Origin: Myxococcus sp. CA023 | GTDB lineage: Bacteria > Myxococcota > Myxococcia > Myxococcales > Myxococcaceae | Assembly (NCBI RefSeq): GCF_010998615.1 | Contig: NZ_JAAEAH010000047.1 | Location: 1 to 64,000, forward strand | Direction: 5' to 3' | DNA length: 64,000 nt | Shown: one piece after another, positions 29,128 through 37,162 of the stretch | Layout: each line of letters starts with the position of its first letter | How positions within the stretch are numbered: the first letter of the stretch is position 1 | Translations under genes and position numbers: made by a program | Notes under the pieces: generated by a model | Told to the model about the DNA's origin: nothing | What the model saw: only the letters and a program-made list of their open reading frames with translations | Databases searched by the model: none

Positions 29128-29637
29128 ATGTGCTCAGCCAGCCCGACAGCTCCGCTATCCCCACCCGGGCGACGCGCGCGGGGGATGCTGCTGGCCATTG
29201 CCCTGGGCACGGCACTTGCGTCCGTGCCGTGGATCAACGTGCTGGAACAGGTGGTGGCCGCCGAGGTCCACGCCGTGTACGGGCCCTCCGAGGGAAACGG
29301 CGCGCGGGTGGACCGCAGCAGCGTGGCCTTCGTGGGCAAGCGCACCCGCCAGTGGCGCTGTGGGCGCCTGGCCGGGGTGGGGAGCGACACCTGGGCCGCG
29401 GTGATGAGCGCCCCGGCCGGGGTGAAGACGAAACCGACCCTGGGCCGGGAACGAGAGTCCTACCAGCCGGGCTTCTATGAAGAAGCCCACCGTCAGGCTC
29501 GAGAACGGCGGCGGGCCGTTGCCACCGACACCGTCCGGCTGCTGCGCTCCGCGGCCCTGATGGTGCGAGGCGGCAACGCCGGTGACCGGCCGACGCTCGT
29601 CACCCAGTCGTTGCGCGGGCCTCCCGCGCGCGGCTGA
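29128..29637 (+). CDS. Hypothetical exported or membrane-anchored protein
   Basis: A 169-residue protein with one N-terminal hydrophobic segment (GMLLAIALGTALASVPWINVL) that could be a signal or anchor, followed by a basic, Arg-rich soluble part. No known family. An ATG with a GGAGAAG ribosome site supports translation. It lies upstream of the antiporter gene with a weak terminator-like element between them. Confidence 0.5.
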   Translation: MCSASPTAPLSPPGRRARGMLLAIALGTALASVPWINVLEQVVAAEVHAVYGPSEGNGARVDRSSVAFVGKRTRQWRCGRLAGVGSDTWAAVMSAPAGVKTKPTLGRERESYQPGFYEEAHRQARERRRAVATDTVRLLRSAALMVRGGNAGDRPTLVTQSLRGPPARG

Positions 29638-29734
29638 AGACTGCGCTCGGAATCGGGCCGGCGGGTAACGCGCCTGCCTTCTTCGTTTCCTCCCGCATGA
29701 TGCGCGGTCCGACGCACGCCGCCGGGCCGGTCCG

Positions 29735-29764
29735 AACCTCAATCTTCCGTTAGGTTGTTTTTTT
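29735..29764 (+). terminator. Weak terminator-like element before the antiporter gene
   Basis: AACCT (29735-29739) and AGGTT (29752-29756) can pair around a 12-base loop and are followed by G and seven Ts (29758-29764), rare in this GC-rich DNA. It could end the upstream transcript or attenuate antiporter transcription. The stem is only five pairs. Confidence 0.35.
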
Positions 29765-29776
29765 CGAGGTGTACCG

Positions 29777-31876
29777 ATGCATGGAGCCCACGAGGTCCTC
29801 CAAGCCATTGCCGTCGTCCTGTGCGTCGCGGCAGTGACGACGGTCCTCTTCCAGAAGCTTCGCCAGCCCGTGGTGCTGGGCTACATCCTGGCCGGCCTCG
29901 TCGTCGGCCCGTACCTGCCAATTCCGCTCGTCGCCAACCCGGAGGTGGTGACGACGCTCTCGGAGCTGGGCGTCATCCTCCTGATGTTCTCGCTGGGGTT
30001 GGAGTTCAGCCTCCGCAAGCTGTTCGCGGTGGGGCCCACGGCGGGAGTCACCGCCGTCATCCAGTGCAGCATCATGATTTGGCTGGGCTTCGTGGTGGGG
30101 CGCGCCTTCGGGTGGACCACCCTGGAGAGCCTCTTCACTGGCGCGCTCATCGCGGTGTCCAGCACCACCATCATCGCCAAGGCCTTCGACGAGCAGAACA
30201 TCCGGGGCCGGCTGCGGGAGCTGGTGGTGGGCGTCCTCATCGTCGAGGACCTCATCGCCGTCCTCCTGATGGCGACGCTGACGGCCATCTCCTCTGGCAC
30301 CGGCCTGTCCGTGGGGGAGCTGTCGTTGACGACGGGCCGCCTGGTGGCGTTCCTCGTCGGGCTGGTGGTGGTGGGGCTGTTCATCATCCCCCGCGCGGTG
30401 CGCTACGTGGTGAAGCTCAACAAGCCGGAGACGACCCTGGTGGCCAGCGTGGGCATCTGCTTCGCGGTGGCGCTGCTGGCGCAGGCCTTCGGGTATTCGG
30501 TGGCGCTGGGGGCCTTCCTGGCGGGCTCGCTGGTGGCGGAGTCCGGCGAGGAGAAGGTGGTGGAGCACCTGGTGCAGCCGGTGAAGGACATCTTCGCGGC
30601 CATCTTCTTCGTTTCCGTGGGCATGCTCATCAACCCGGCGCTCATCGCGGAGCACTGGGCCGCCATCCTGGTGCTCACGGTCGTGGTCATCGTGGGCAAG
30701 CTCTTCAGCGTGACGCTGGGCGCGTTCCTCACGGGGCACAGCACCCGGACCTCCGTGCAGGCGGGCATGAGCCTGGCGCAGATTGGCGAGTTCTCCTTCA
30801 TCATCGCCGGCCTGGGCCTGTCGCTGAAGGCCACGGGCAACTTCATCTACCCGGTGGCGGTGGCCGTCTCGGCGATTACGACGCTCACGACGCCCCTGCT
30901 GATTCGCGTGTCGGGGCCGGTGGCCAGCTATGTGGACCGCAAGCTGCCCAAGCCGCTGCAGACGTTCGTGACGTTGTACGGCACCTGGGTTGAGCGGCTG
31001 CGCGACGCGCCCCGGCGCCAGACGTTCGGGGCCTCGGTGCGGCGGCTGGCGCGGTTGATGGTGCTGGACGCCGTGTTGCTGATTGTCCTGGTGATTGGCA
31101 CGTCGTTGACGGCGGGCAAGCTGGGCTCCCTCATCGAGCAGCGGCTGGGCATCGATGAGAACCTGTCCCGCTACATCATCCTGGGCAGCGCGGTGCTGCT
31201 CTCCATCCCGTTCCTGGTGGGCGTGGTGCAGGTGGCGCGCCGGTTGGGCGAGGAACTGGCGGAGGCGGCGCTGCCCGGGCGGAAGGACGGGCGGGTGGAC
31301 CTGGCGGCGGCGCCCCGGCGCGTGCTGCTGGTGACGCTGCAACTGGGCATCATCCTGCTGGTGAGCGTGCCCGTGGTGGCGATTACCCAGCCCTTCGTCC
31401 GGGGCGCCATGGGCCCCCTCGTCGTGCTGGCCCTGATTGGCGCGCTGGGCGTGACGTTCTGGCGAGGCGCCACCAACCTGCACGGCCACGTCCGCGCGGG
31501 CGCGCAGGTCATCGTGGAGGCGCTGGCGGCGCAGTCCCACTCGCGAGAGCCGGGCGCGGATGAGCACGCGCTGGACCACGTCTCCAAGGTGCTCCCGGGC
31601 CTGGGCGAGCCCGTGCCCGTGCGGCTGGAGGCCTCCAGTCCCGCGGCGGGGAAGACGCTGGCCGAGGTGAACCTCCGCGGCCTCACGGGGGCCACGGTGC
31701 TGGCCATCCGGCGCGGGGACTCGAGCGTGTCCGTGCCGTCCGCGCAGGAGGTGCTGCAGCCGGGTGACGTGCTGGCGCTGACGGGCACGCAGGACGCGGT
31801 GGAGGCGGCCAAGAGCCTGCTCACCGGTGCACCGGCGCCCGCCTCGGCGCCGGAACCGACGGGCGCCCAGGTGTAA
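29777..31876 (+). CDS. CPA2-family cation:proton antiporter with C-terminal TrkA-C/RCK domain
   Basis: A 699-residue inner-membrane protein of the KefB/CPA2 type that exchanges K+ or Na+ for protons. The first 390 residues hold about 12 spans, including GYILAGLVVGPYLPIP, LGVILLMFSLGLEFSLRKL and the DLIAVLLMATLTA ion-site region, plus a possible second ion-binding stretch LAQIGEFSFIIAGLGLSL. Further spans follow. The last 80 residues form a TrkA-C module (LAEVNLRGLTGATVLAIRRG... VLQPGDVLALTGT) that senses nucleotides or ions. No TrkA-N Rossmann domain is visible. Confidence 0.92.
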   Translation: MHGAHEVLQAIAVVLCVAAVTTVLFQKLRQPVVLGYILAGLVVGPYLPIPLVANPEVVTTLSELGVILLMFSLGLEFSLRKLFAVGPTAGVTAVIQCSIMIWLGFVVGRAFGWTTLESLFTGALIAVSSTTIIAKAFDEQNIRGRLRELVVGVLIVEDLIAVLLMATLTAISSGTGLSVGELSLTTGRLVAFLVGLVVVGLFIIPRAVRYVVKLNKPETTLVASVGICFAVALLAQAFGYSVALGAFLAGSLVAESGEEKVVEHLVQPVKDIFAAIFFVSVGMLINPALIAEHWAAILVLTVVVIVGKLFSVTLGAFLTGHSTRTSVQAGMSLAQIGEFSFIIAGLGLSLKATGNFIYPVAVAVSAITTLTTPLLIRVSGPVASYVDRKLPKPLQTFVTLYGTWVERLRDAPRRQTFGASVRRLARLMVLDAVLLIVLVIGTSLTAGKLGSLIEQRLGIDENLSRYIILGSAVLLSIPFLVGVVQVARRLGEELAEAALPGRKDGRVDLAAAPRRVLLVTLQLGIILLVSVPVVAITQPFVRGAMGPLVVLALIGALGVTFWRGATNLHGHVRAGAQVIVEALAAQSHSREPGADEHALDHVSKVLPGLGEPVPVRLEASSPAAGKTLAEVNLRGLTGATVLAIRRGDSSVSVPSAQEVLQPGDVLALTGTQDAVEAAKSLLTGAPAPASAPEPTGAQV

Positions 31877-31918
31877 GGGACACGGGCCTGGGGGCGGCGT
31901 TCGTTCCGCCCCCGGGGC

Positions 31919-32671
31919 CTACCGCTTCACGCTGTACTTGGCGATGGCGTAGAGGGCGCGTACGCCGTCCTTCCAGCCAATCTTCTTGCCCTCTTCGTAG
32001 GTGCGCCCGTGGTAGCTGATGGGCACCTCGAAGACGCGCCAGCGGCCACGGGCCACCTTGGCGGTGATTTCCGGCTCGAAGCCGAAGCGGTCCTCCTCCA
32101 CCTGCACGGAGCGCAGCACCTCGGCGCGGAAGGCCTTGTAGCAGGTCTCCATGTCGGTGAGGTTCAGGCCGCTGGTCATGTTGGACAGCGTGGTGAGCAC
32201 GTTGTTCAGCACGGTGTGCCAGTAATAGAGGACGCGCCGGGGCGTGCCGGTGAAGCGGCTGCCGAAGACGACGTCCGCAACCCCGTCGATGATGGGTTGG
32301 ATGACGTTGGGGATGTCGCGCGGGTCGTATTCCAGGTCCGCGTCCTGGACGATGATGATGTCACCCATGGCTTCGGTGAAGCCTCGCCGCAGCGCCGCGC
32401 CCTTGCCCTGGTTCTTCTCCTGGAAGAGGACGCGCACCTCGTTGCGGTTGCGCGGTGTACCGCCCAACAGGCCCACACCCTGCTCCTGAAGCTGGCGCAG
32501 GAATTCGCGGCTGCCGTCCTTGGAGCAGTCGTCGATGAGGACGAGCTCCTTCGGGAAGTCGACGGCGACGCAGCGGCGCAGCAGTTCGGCGAGGGTGGGA
32601 ATCTCGTTGTAGACGGGGATGACGAGTGAGACGAGCATGGCGTTTTGCGGCTGTACCGCATTTTGCGTCAT
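31919..32671 (-). CDS. Family 2 glycosyltransferase (DPM1/DPG synthase-like)
   Basis: A 250-residue cytoplasmic GT2 enzyme. The nucleotide-sugar fold starts SLVIPVYNEIPTLAELL, then ELVLIDDCSKDGSREFL, KNQGKGAALRRGF and the metal-binding DADLEYDPRDIP. Later come GSRFTGTPRR and GFEPEITAKVARG. It resembles dolichyl- or polyprenyl-phosphate mannose/glucose synthases, which make lipid-linked sugar donors. It lacks the C-terminal membrane spans of some relatives. ATG 32671 is preferred to the GTG six codons upstream. It follows the PLP decarboxylase gene (same strand, 39 bases apart). Confidence 0.9.
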   Translation of the reverse strand: MTQNAVQPQNAMLVSLVIPVYNEIPTLAELLRRCVAVDFPKELVLIDDCSKDGSREFLRQLQEQGVGLLGGTPRNRNEVRVLFQEKNQGKGAALRRGFTEAMGDIIIVQDADLEYDPRDIPNVIQPIIDGVADVVFGSRFTGTPRRVLYYWHTVLNNVLTTLSNMTSGLNLTDMETCYKAFRAEVLRSVQVEEDRFGFEPEITAKVARGRWRVFEVPISYHGRTYEEGKKIGWKDGVRALYAIAKYSVKR

Positions 32672-32710
32672 GGGGCGATCTTCTGGCACGGAAGGTGTGG
32701 GCCGCGGCGT

Positions 32711-34153
32711 TCAGCGGAGCGCCGCGGCCCGGAGCGCGTCCATGAGGGCGTCCAGGTCCGCGTCGGTGGTGAGCGGGTTGATGAGGGTGACACGGAGATA
32801 GACGCCATGGGGCAGCTTTGTCTGCACCAGGTAGAAATCTCCGCGAGTCACCAGGCGCTCGCGCAGCTTAGTCTGGAGAGTGTCCCACTGCTCGGCGGGG
32901 ACGTGCGCGGGCGTGTGGCGGAAGCAGAGGATGTTGCACTCGGGCGGCACGGCGACCTCGAAGTCGCTGGCGGCGGAGAGGCGCTGGGCGAAGCGGTGGG
33001 CCTGCTCGTAGGACTCCGTCACCGCGTCGGAGAAGAGCCGGGTGCCCAGCACGGCGAGGCAGGCGTACACCTTGAGGGCCATCATCTCCTTGGTGCACTC
33101 CAGGGTGCGCAGGGCCACGTCGCTCCAGGGGCGCTCCGCGTCGCCGTGGAAGAGGTAGCTGGCCTCCTGGGCGAAGGACTCGAAGGAGCGGGCGCCGTCG
33201 CGGAAGAGGACGGCCGTCACCAGCGCGGGCATCAGCAGGCCCTTGTGGGCGTCCCAGATGACGGAGTCCGCCCGGTCGATGCCGCGCACGAGGTGCCGGT
33301 GGGCGGGGCTGAGGACGGCGGAGGCGCCGTGCGCGCCGTCGACGTGGAACCAGAGGCCGTGGCGCTCGCAGAAGTCGGCCACGGGTTCCAGTGGGTCGAA
33401 GGCGCCGGTGGCGGTGGAGCCGGCGCTGGCCACCACGGCGATGGGCTTGCGTCCAGCGCGCGTGGCGGACTCGAGCGCGGCGTCGAGTGCCTCGGGGCGC
33501 AGGCGGAAGCGTTCGTCCACGGGGACGGGCGTCACGCCGCCTTCGCCAAAGCCCATGATGCGGGTGGCGCGGGCGAGGCTGTAGTGCGTCGTCTGGGCGG
33601 CCAGCACGGTGAGGGGCGGGCCGGCGTGGGCGCCGCCGTTCCATGCGTCGTAGCCGGCCTTGGCCTGCCGCGCGGCGAGCAGGGCGGTGAGGTTGCCCAG
33701 GGAGCCGCCGGAGGTGAGGACGCCGTCGGTTGTTTCGGGCAGGCCGAGCCGCGCGGCCATCCAGCGCAGGACGTTGCGCTCCATGGCGGTGGAGACGGGG
33801 CCCATCTCGTACACGGCCATGCCGTTGTTGAGCAGGGAGGACACCGCGTCGCACAGGGCCGCAAGCGGCACGGGGGCCGTCACCTGGTGGCCCACGTAGC
33901 GTGGGTGGTGCAGATGATTGGAGCCGGAGAGGACGCGGGTGATGAGGTCTGCGAAATCGCCCGTGGGCGCTTCGGGGAAGGCCGCGGCGAAGCGGTCCAC
34001 GTTCACCGCGGGGGCGGCCCAGGGGAGCACGGGACCTTCGGCGCGGGTGGTGCGCGCGAGGTAGTCGGAGAGCGTGTCCATCAACCGGTGGGATTCACGG
34101 CGGAAGGCGTCAGCGTCGTAGGCGGCGGCGATTCGCGCTCGAAAGTCCGTCAT
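32711..34153 (-). CDS. PLP-dependent group II amino-acid decarboxylase
   Basis: A 480-residue pyridoxal-phosphate enzyme of the aromatic-amino-acid/glutamate/2,4-diaminobutyrate decarboxylase group. Marks: RYVGHQVTAPVPLAALCDAV, the substrate-side GPVSTAMERNVLRWM, TSGGSLGNLTALLAAR (phosphate cup), HVDGAHGAS (Asp that pairs with the PLP nitrogen) and the Schiff-base lysine in SVIWDAHKGLLMP. The substrate cannot be told, although L-2,4-diaminobutyrate or aromatic amino acids are typical. It is divergent from the selenoprotein gene and shares direction with the glycosyltransferase. Confidence 0.9.
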   Translation of the reverse strand: MTDFRARIAAAYDADAFRRESHRLMDTLSDYLARTTRAEGPVLPWAAPAVNVDRFAAAFPEAPTGDFADLITRVLSGSNHLHHPRYVGHQVTAPVPLAALCDAVSSLLNNGMAVYEMGPVSTAMERNVLRWMAARLGLPETTDGVLTSGGSLGNLTALLAARQAKAGYDAWNGGAHAGPPLTVLAAQTTHYSLARATRIMGFGEGGVTPVPVDERFRLRPEALDAALESATRAGRKPIAVVASAGSTATGAFDPLEPVADFCERHGLWFHVDGAHGASAVLSPAHRHLVRGIDRADSVIWDAHKGLLMPALVTAVLFRDGARSFESFAQEASYLFHGDAERPWSDVALRTLECTKEMMALKVYACLAVLGTRLFSDAVTESYEQAHRFAQRLSAASDFEVAVPPECNILCFRHTPAHVPAEQWDTLQTKLRERLVTRGDFYLVQTKLPHGVYLRVTLINPLTTDADLDALMDALRAAALR

Positions 34154-34341
34154 GGCGCGGCGGACCCTAGCCTCGCCGCTGTGAGGGCGGAATGGTCCCT
34201 TCGTCCGTTACCGGGTGTGCGGAGAACCCTTGGTAAGAAGGGGCGAGTGAGCAGGCGGGGTGGCGTGTGGTGGTGGCGCGCACTAAGTCTGGCGCATGGG
34301 GCGCGCATGCCGTGTGCCCCGCTCACGTGAGGAGGATGGCC

Positions 34342-34578
34342 ATGGCCGACCCGAAGGTGACGATTACCTACTGTACCGCTTGAGGCTACAGGCCTCGGGC
34401 CGCCCGTGCGGCGGCCGCGTTGAGGGATGAGCTGGATGTAGAGGCGGAGTTGTTGCCGGGCCCTTCGGGCAGCTACGAGGTCGCCGTGGATGGCAAGGTC
34501 GTCATCCGGAAGGCGTCGCTCGCATTCCCCACGGACCACGAGGTGGTGGACGCGGTGGCGAAGGTGCTGGGGCGGTAG
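34342..34578 (+). CDS. SelW-like (Rdx family) selenoprotein with in-frame UGA codon
   Basis: Reading the TGA at 34381-34383 as selenocysteine gives 78 residues: MADPKVTITYCTA, Sec, GYRPRAARAAAALRDEL and on to AFPTDHEVVDAVAKVLGR. This is the SelT/SelW/SelH thioredoxin-like fold: CxxU redox motif at residues 11-14 (Cys11, Sec14), the following GYRPRA helix, the beta-hairpin GSYEVAVDGKVVIRK and the terminal helix. Length matches SelW (about 75-95). GGAGG lies six bases before the ATG at 34342. A hairpin suitable as bacterial SECIS follows the UGA. Such proteins are thiol-redox factors. If the host lacks Sec insertion, only a 13-residue peptide would form. Confidence 0.8.
34381..34416 (+). promoter_or_regulatory. 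UGA-Sec codon and predicted bacterial SECIS hairpin
   Basis: After the UGA (34381-34383) a perfect 7-bp stem GGCCGCC/GGCGGCC (34398-34404, 34410-34416) closes the 5-base loop CGTGC. The loop opens 21 bases after the UGA and has G at its second position, both within known bacterial SECIS rules for SelB recruitment. The hairpin lies inside the coding sequence, as in bacterial selenoprotein mRNAs. Confidence 0.65.
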
Positions 34579-34824
34579 CGGGCGGATTGATGTTGTCGAT
34601 TCATGAGATGCTGGGCGCGAGTGGGGTGCTGGCTGGCCTCACGACGCGCCCATGTTTCGCAGACAGGGCTCACTGGTTTTGGGGTGGGAGCAATGCCCGC
34701 TCGGAGCGCGGCATCTCATGGCCTGAACGTTGGTGCCCTGCTGATGGGGGCGACGCTGTATGCTGAAGAACAGTTCGTTCGGCAGCAGAGATTGAGTTGG
34801 TGTACGCAGGATGCCGAGGAGTCA
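34579..34824. other. AT-richer spacer after the selenoprotein gene
   Basis: No gene is recognised. From about 34780 the base composition becomes noticeably poorer in G+C than the flanks, and this continues to about 35700. This marks the left part of an accessory patch. Confidence 0.4.
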
Positions 34825-34995
34825 ATGGTCTCTCGTAGTGTTTCCATCCTCAAATATGTACTCATTGTCGGTGCTGCATTTTCAGTGACCTGGTTCTTTA
34901 CGGGGACATACGGCCCCTGTCGCGCTGATGAAGACTGTCCTGGCGCGGAGGGATTGTATCATCCGGGCTCAGCACATTATTGTAGGAGTTGGTAG
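34825..34995 (+). CDS. Small membrane-anchored cysteine-containing protein
   Basis: A 56-residue predicted protein. It starts MVSRSVSILKYVLIVGAAFS, has one hydrophobic span (KYVLIVGAAFSVTWFFTG) and then a short outer tail with three cysteines (YGPCRADEDCPGAEGLYHPG, SAHYC). GAGGAG precedes the ATG closely. No family is recognised. It lies in AT-richer DNA between the selenoprotein and the JAMM lipoprotein. Confidence 0.5.
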   Translation: MVSRSVSILKYVLIVGAAFSVTWFFTGTYGPCRADEDCPGAEGLYHPGSAHYCRSW

Positions 34996-35230
34996 CCAGG
35001 AACTCACCCCAAAGTGGCGCCATGGTGGGGGCGGTTCAAGGCGTATCGGAGTTGCGAGATTGTTTGTAGTTGTTCCGAGTCGAGGTGTCCGAGAGGAATG
35101 CGGTGTATTGGCTCGGCGCATGGTGTCCCAAGTATCTGTCTTCCTGAATGACCCATCGTACTTCCTGACGGTGGGATCGTAGGCATGAGCCGGTCAGTAA
35201 GATGGGGCCAGTTGGCGTATGGGGACTTCA
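34996..35230. other. AT-richer spacer before the JAMM lipoprotein gene
   Basis: No gene is supported. Possible short frames here have no ribosome site and no recognisable motif. Presumably the promoter of the lipoprotein pair lies here. Confidence 0.4.
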
Positions 35231-35857
35231 ATGAAGCGTTGGGCCGGGATGCTTCTTGCGATGATGTCTGCATGTAGCAGCGGTGATTGGTACACCCGGA
35301 AAGGGGATGGTAATTTCTATGGACGGCGTGCAGGGGACGTCTGGGTCCGCGGGCCGTGGGAGGAAATACGGCCGTCGCAGGACGTGGATGAGGTGATTGA
35401 CCAACTGTGCCCGGCCATCATGAAGCTGCCTCGCGCAAGCGCAGGGGCCTATGGCCAGGAGTATTGTGGGGTCATCTACAGCGTCAACGGCGTCTACTAT
35501 GCGAGCTATGGCTCGCCGCTCGGGAAGACCATCCTGATGTACCCGGAGACGCGCAAGCAGTGCTATTCACCGCGTTTCGTGGTCGACGAGAGAGGGCGCA
35601 CCTCCATCATCGCGGACTACCACAGTCATCCGTGGCAGCCGTCGCCGATGTCTGACCGGGACTTATGGAGTCACAGTCAGCGTTGGTTGCTGCGAATCCA
35701 ATTCGACACCGCGTGTCGTGTCATGAAGCTCATCCCGTACGTGGGGGAGAGCCGGCCCGGCGAGGTTTTCGCGAGAGAAGGGCAGCGGTGGAAACTGGTC
35801 GGGTACATCCTTCCCGAAGACAAGCCGTTCGGAATTGTTACCAAGGTCGAGCCATGA
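35231..35857 (+). CDS. Lipoprotein with JAMM/MPN+ metalloprotease motif
   Basis: A 208-residue predicted outer or periplasmic lipoprotein: signal MKRWAGMLLAMMSAC with lipobox Cys15. The body carries a complete JAMM zinc motif: Glu77 in GQEYCGVIY, then HSH-x7-S-x2-D as His131, His133, Ser141, Asp144 (HSHPWQPSPMSDRD). JAMM enzymes cleave isopeptide or peptide bonds, and in bacteria act in ubiquitin-like, siderophore-like and toxin systems, usually in the cytoplasm. An exported lipoprotein form is unusual. Start ATG 35231 after GGGGA. Its stop overlaps the next gene's start (ATGA). Substrate unknown; a toxin or cell-wall role is inference. Confidence 0.78.
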   Translation: MKRWAGMLLAMMSACSSGDWYTRKGDGNFYGRRAGDVWVRGPWEEIRPSQDVDEVIDQLCPAIMKLPRASAGAYGQEYCGVIYSVNGVYYASYGSPLGKTILMYPETRKQCYSPRFVVDERGRTSIIADYHSHPWQPSPMSDRDLWSHSQRWLLRIQFDTACRVMKLIPYVGESRPGEVFAREGQRWKLVGYILPEDKPFGIVTKVEP

Positions 35858-36282
35858 AACGCGTGGTATGGTTGGTGTTTTGCGTTGGTCTCTCGGGGTG
35901 CTCGCTGCTCCAGCGTCCCTTCCGTCCCGTGCGGGCTCCACCTGAGGAAGCCGCGAAGGTCACCTTTCCATTCGCACTGTCGGAAGAGGAGAAGCAGGGG
36001 CTGATACGAGTCCCGGGCCCCGTTGCCGCGGCGATTGAACTCGCCATGGATGACTTCCGGCCCCGCGACGTCAAGCCCCACCGAGGCGCCACGATAGATG
36101 AAGTCTGCATGTATCAGCGAGAGTCGTTCGACGTGACGACCATTCCCGGGCCAGAGGGGATTTTGTTCGTCCGCTTCACGCTCAGCCCGGGCGCTTGCGA
36201 GCAGGAAGGCGCCATCAATGACGCGGGCGCCACCTACGCGGTGGACACCCAGGGATGGCGCATCCTGGCGGTCCAGCAATGA
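35854..36282 (+). CDS. Lipoprotein partner of the JAMM protein
   Basis: A 142-residue predicted lipoprotein (MKRVVWLVFCVGLSGC, Cys16). The mature part has a mixed sequence with two further cysteines (VCMYQRESFD and SPGACEQEG) that could form a disulphide, and ends GWRILAVQQ. No family recognised. The ATGA overlap with the JAMM lipoprotein gene means coupled translation, so the two proteins are likely made in equal amounts. It could be an inhibitor, immunity factor or co-substrate binder. Confidence 0.65.
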   Translation: MKRVVWLVFCVGLSGCSLLQRPFRPVRAPPEEAAKVTFPFALSEEEKQGLIRVPGPVAAAIELAMDDFRPRDVKPHRGATIDEVCMYQRESFDVTTIPGPEGILFVRFTLSPGACEQEGAINDAGATYAVDTQGWRILAVQQ

Positions 36283-36296
36283 CGGCGCGCGCCCGC

Positions 36297-36935
36297 CTAC
36301 CGCTTGATGTACGTCAGCGCGGGCCGGTCATGTAATCGCGCTGGTCGGGCTCTTCGTCCGGGCAGGCACCAGCAGGCCCGTGTCCGAGTTGTACGCCGGG
36401 TCCAACGTGCTGTCCGGCATGAGCGGAGTGCCCTCCAATGAGGTGCTGCCCACGAGGCCGTACTGTCGGTTCCCGCGCAACGTGCCACCCAGGAATGCCG
36501 CGCTGCTCACGCGCCAATGCTGGCAGTAATCCTGGCCCATGAGTTCGGTGTACTTCTACGCGTTCGTCAGGCTCGAGTTGGACAGGATGGACTCCACGTC
36601 GCCAGAGATGGTCCGCTCCATCTTCGACGCCAGGACGATGGTGGTGAAGTCGTAGTAGCTCTTCCTCGTCATCCCGTACGGCGTCGCCTTCAGATTCGCC
36701 ACCAGCGTCTTCAGCGGATTCCAGAGGTTGCGCCACATCTGGTCGCGCTGGTCCGACTACCCCTGGTTGCTCATGATGAAGCGCCTGTCTCGGTGCGTGT
36801 CGAACAAGCGCAGGCTGCGGTTCTCGATGAAGAACCCGATGGACCGGCCCTTCGTCATCAACTCGTACGACATCAACGCCTGGACGTTGGTATTGGGCGT
36901 CTCCTTCGACGTGGCCAACGTGGCGCCACGCACGC
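36297..36935 (-). pseudogene. Multiply broken gene of unknown family
   Basis: A minus-strand frame reads NTNVQALMSYELMTKGRSIG, FFIENRSLRLFDTHRDRRF, IMSNQG, then TAG, SDQRDQMWRNLWNPLKTLVA through DVESILSNSSLTNA, then a second TAG, KYTELMGQDYCQHWRVSSAA and on to NSDTGLLVPA. The natural ending PDEEPDQRDYMTGP and LTYIKR-stop (36297) is scattered over the other two frames. Both TAGs sit where Tyr (TAC) fits. Two nonsense and two frameshift changes mark it as dead. It looks like the C-terminal part of a large protein, not identified. Confidence 0.7.
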
Positions 36936-37162
36936 GGGGGGGAAGCGCTCATGCGCCCTCCGTGGGGGACGGGGGGATGAGACAAGCGACCCACGATCGT
37001 CCGGTGGTCATCCAGCAGGTTGCTGAAAATCCAAGAAACCTAGGAAAATTCAAGTGCCAGGCGGGGCAGGCGGCCGGGCAGCCGGGCGGGAATCCGGCCT
37101 CGGTGGACCGCTCCCGGACAGGGCGTGGGGCACCCAGCTTTGGGGCACAGGAGGTGACACCC
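36936..37162. other. Boundary region with AT-rich patch and short repeats
   Basis: Around 37012-37055 the DNA abruptly becomes AT-rich (TTGCTGAAAATCC, AGAAACCTAGG) within very GC-rich DNA, next to a small inverted repeat CAGCA-GGT-TGCTG (37013-37025). It may be the scar or end of a lost mobile element at the right edge of the accessory patch. Confidence 0.35.

Noticed and set aside
29750-31579. Long minus-strand open frame of 609 codons opposite the antiporter gene
   Set aside because: Such antisense frames are common in GC-rich DNA; its sequence is His/Gln/Arg-rich with no motif, and the antiporter on the plus strand is certain.
35004-35273. Minus-strand 89-codon frame before the JAMM lipoprotein gene
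   Set aside because: No ribosome site and no recognisable motif; it overlaps the start region of a well-supported gene.
36540-36738. The two TAG codons as programmed readthrough (for example pyrrolysine)
   Set aside because: The same gene has two frameshifts near its end, so simple decay explains it better.
36314-36994. Long minus-strand frame of 226 codons
   Set aside because: It is a shadow in a different frame from the decayed protein at 36297-36935; its composition is His/Arg-rich and unlike a real protein.
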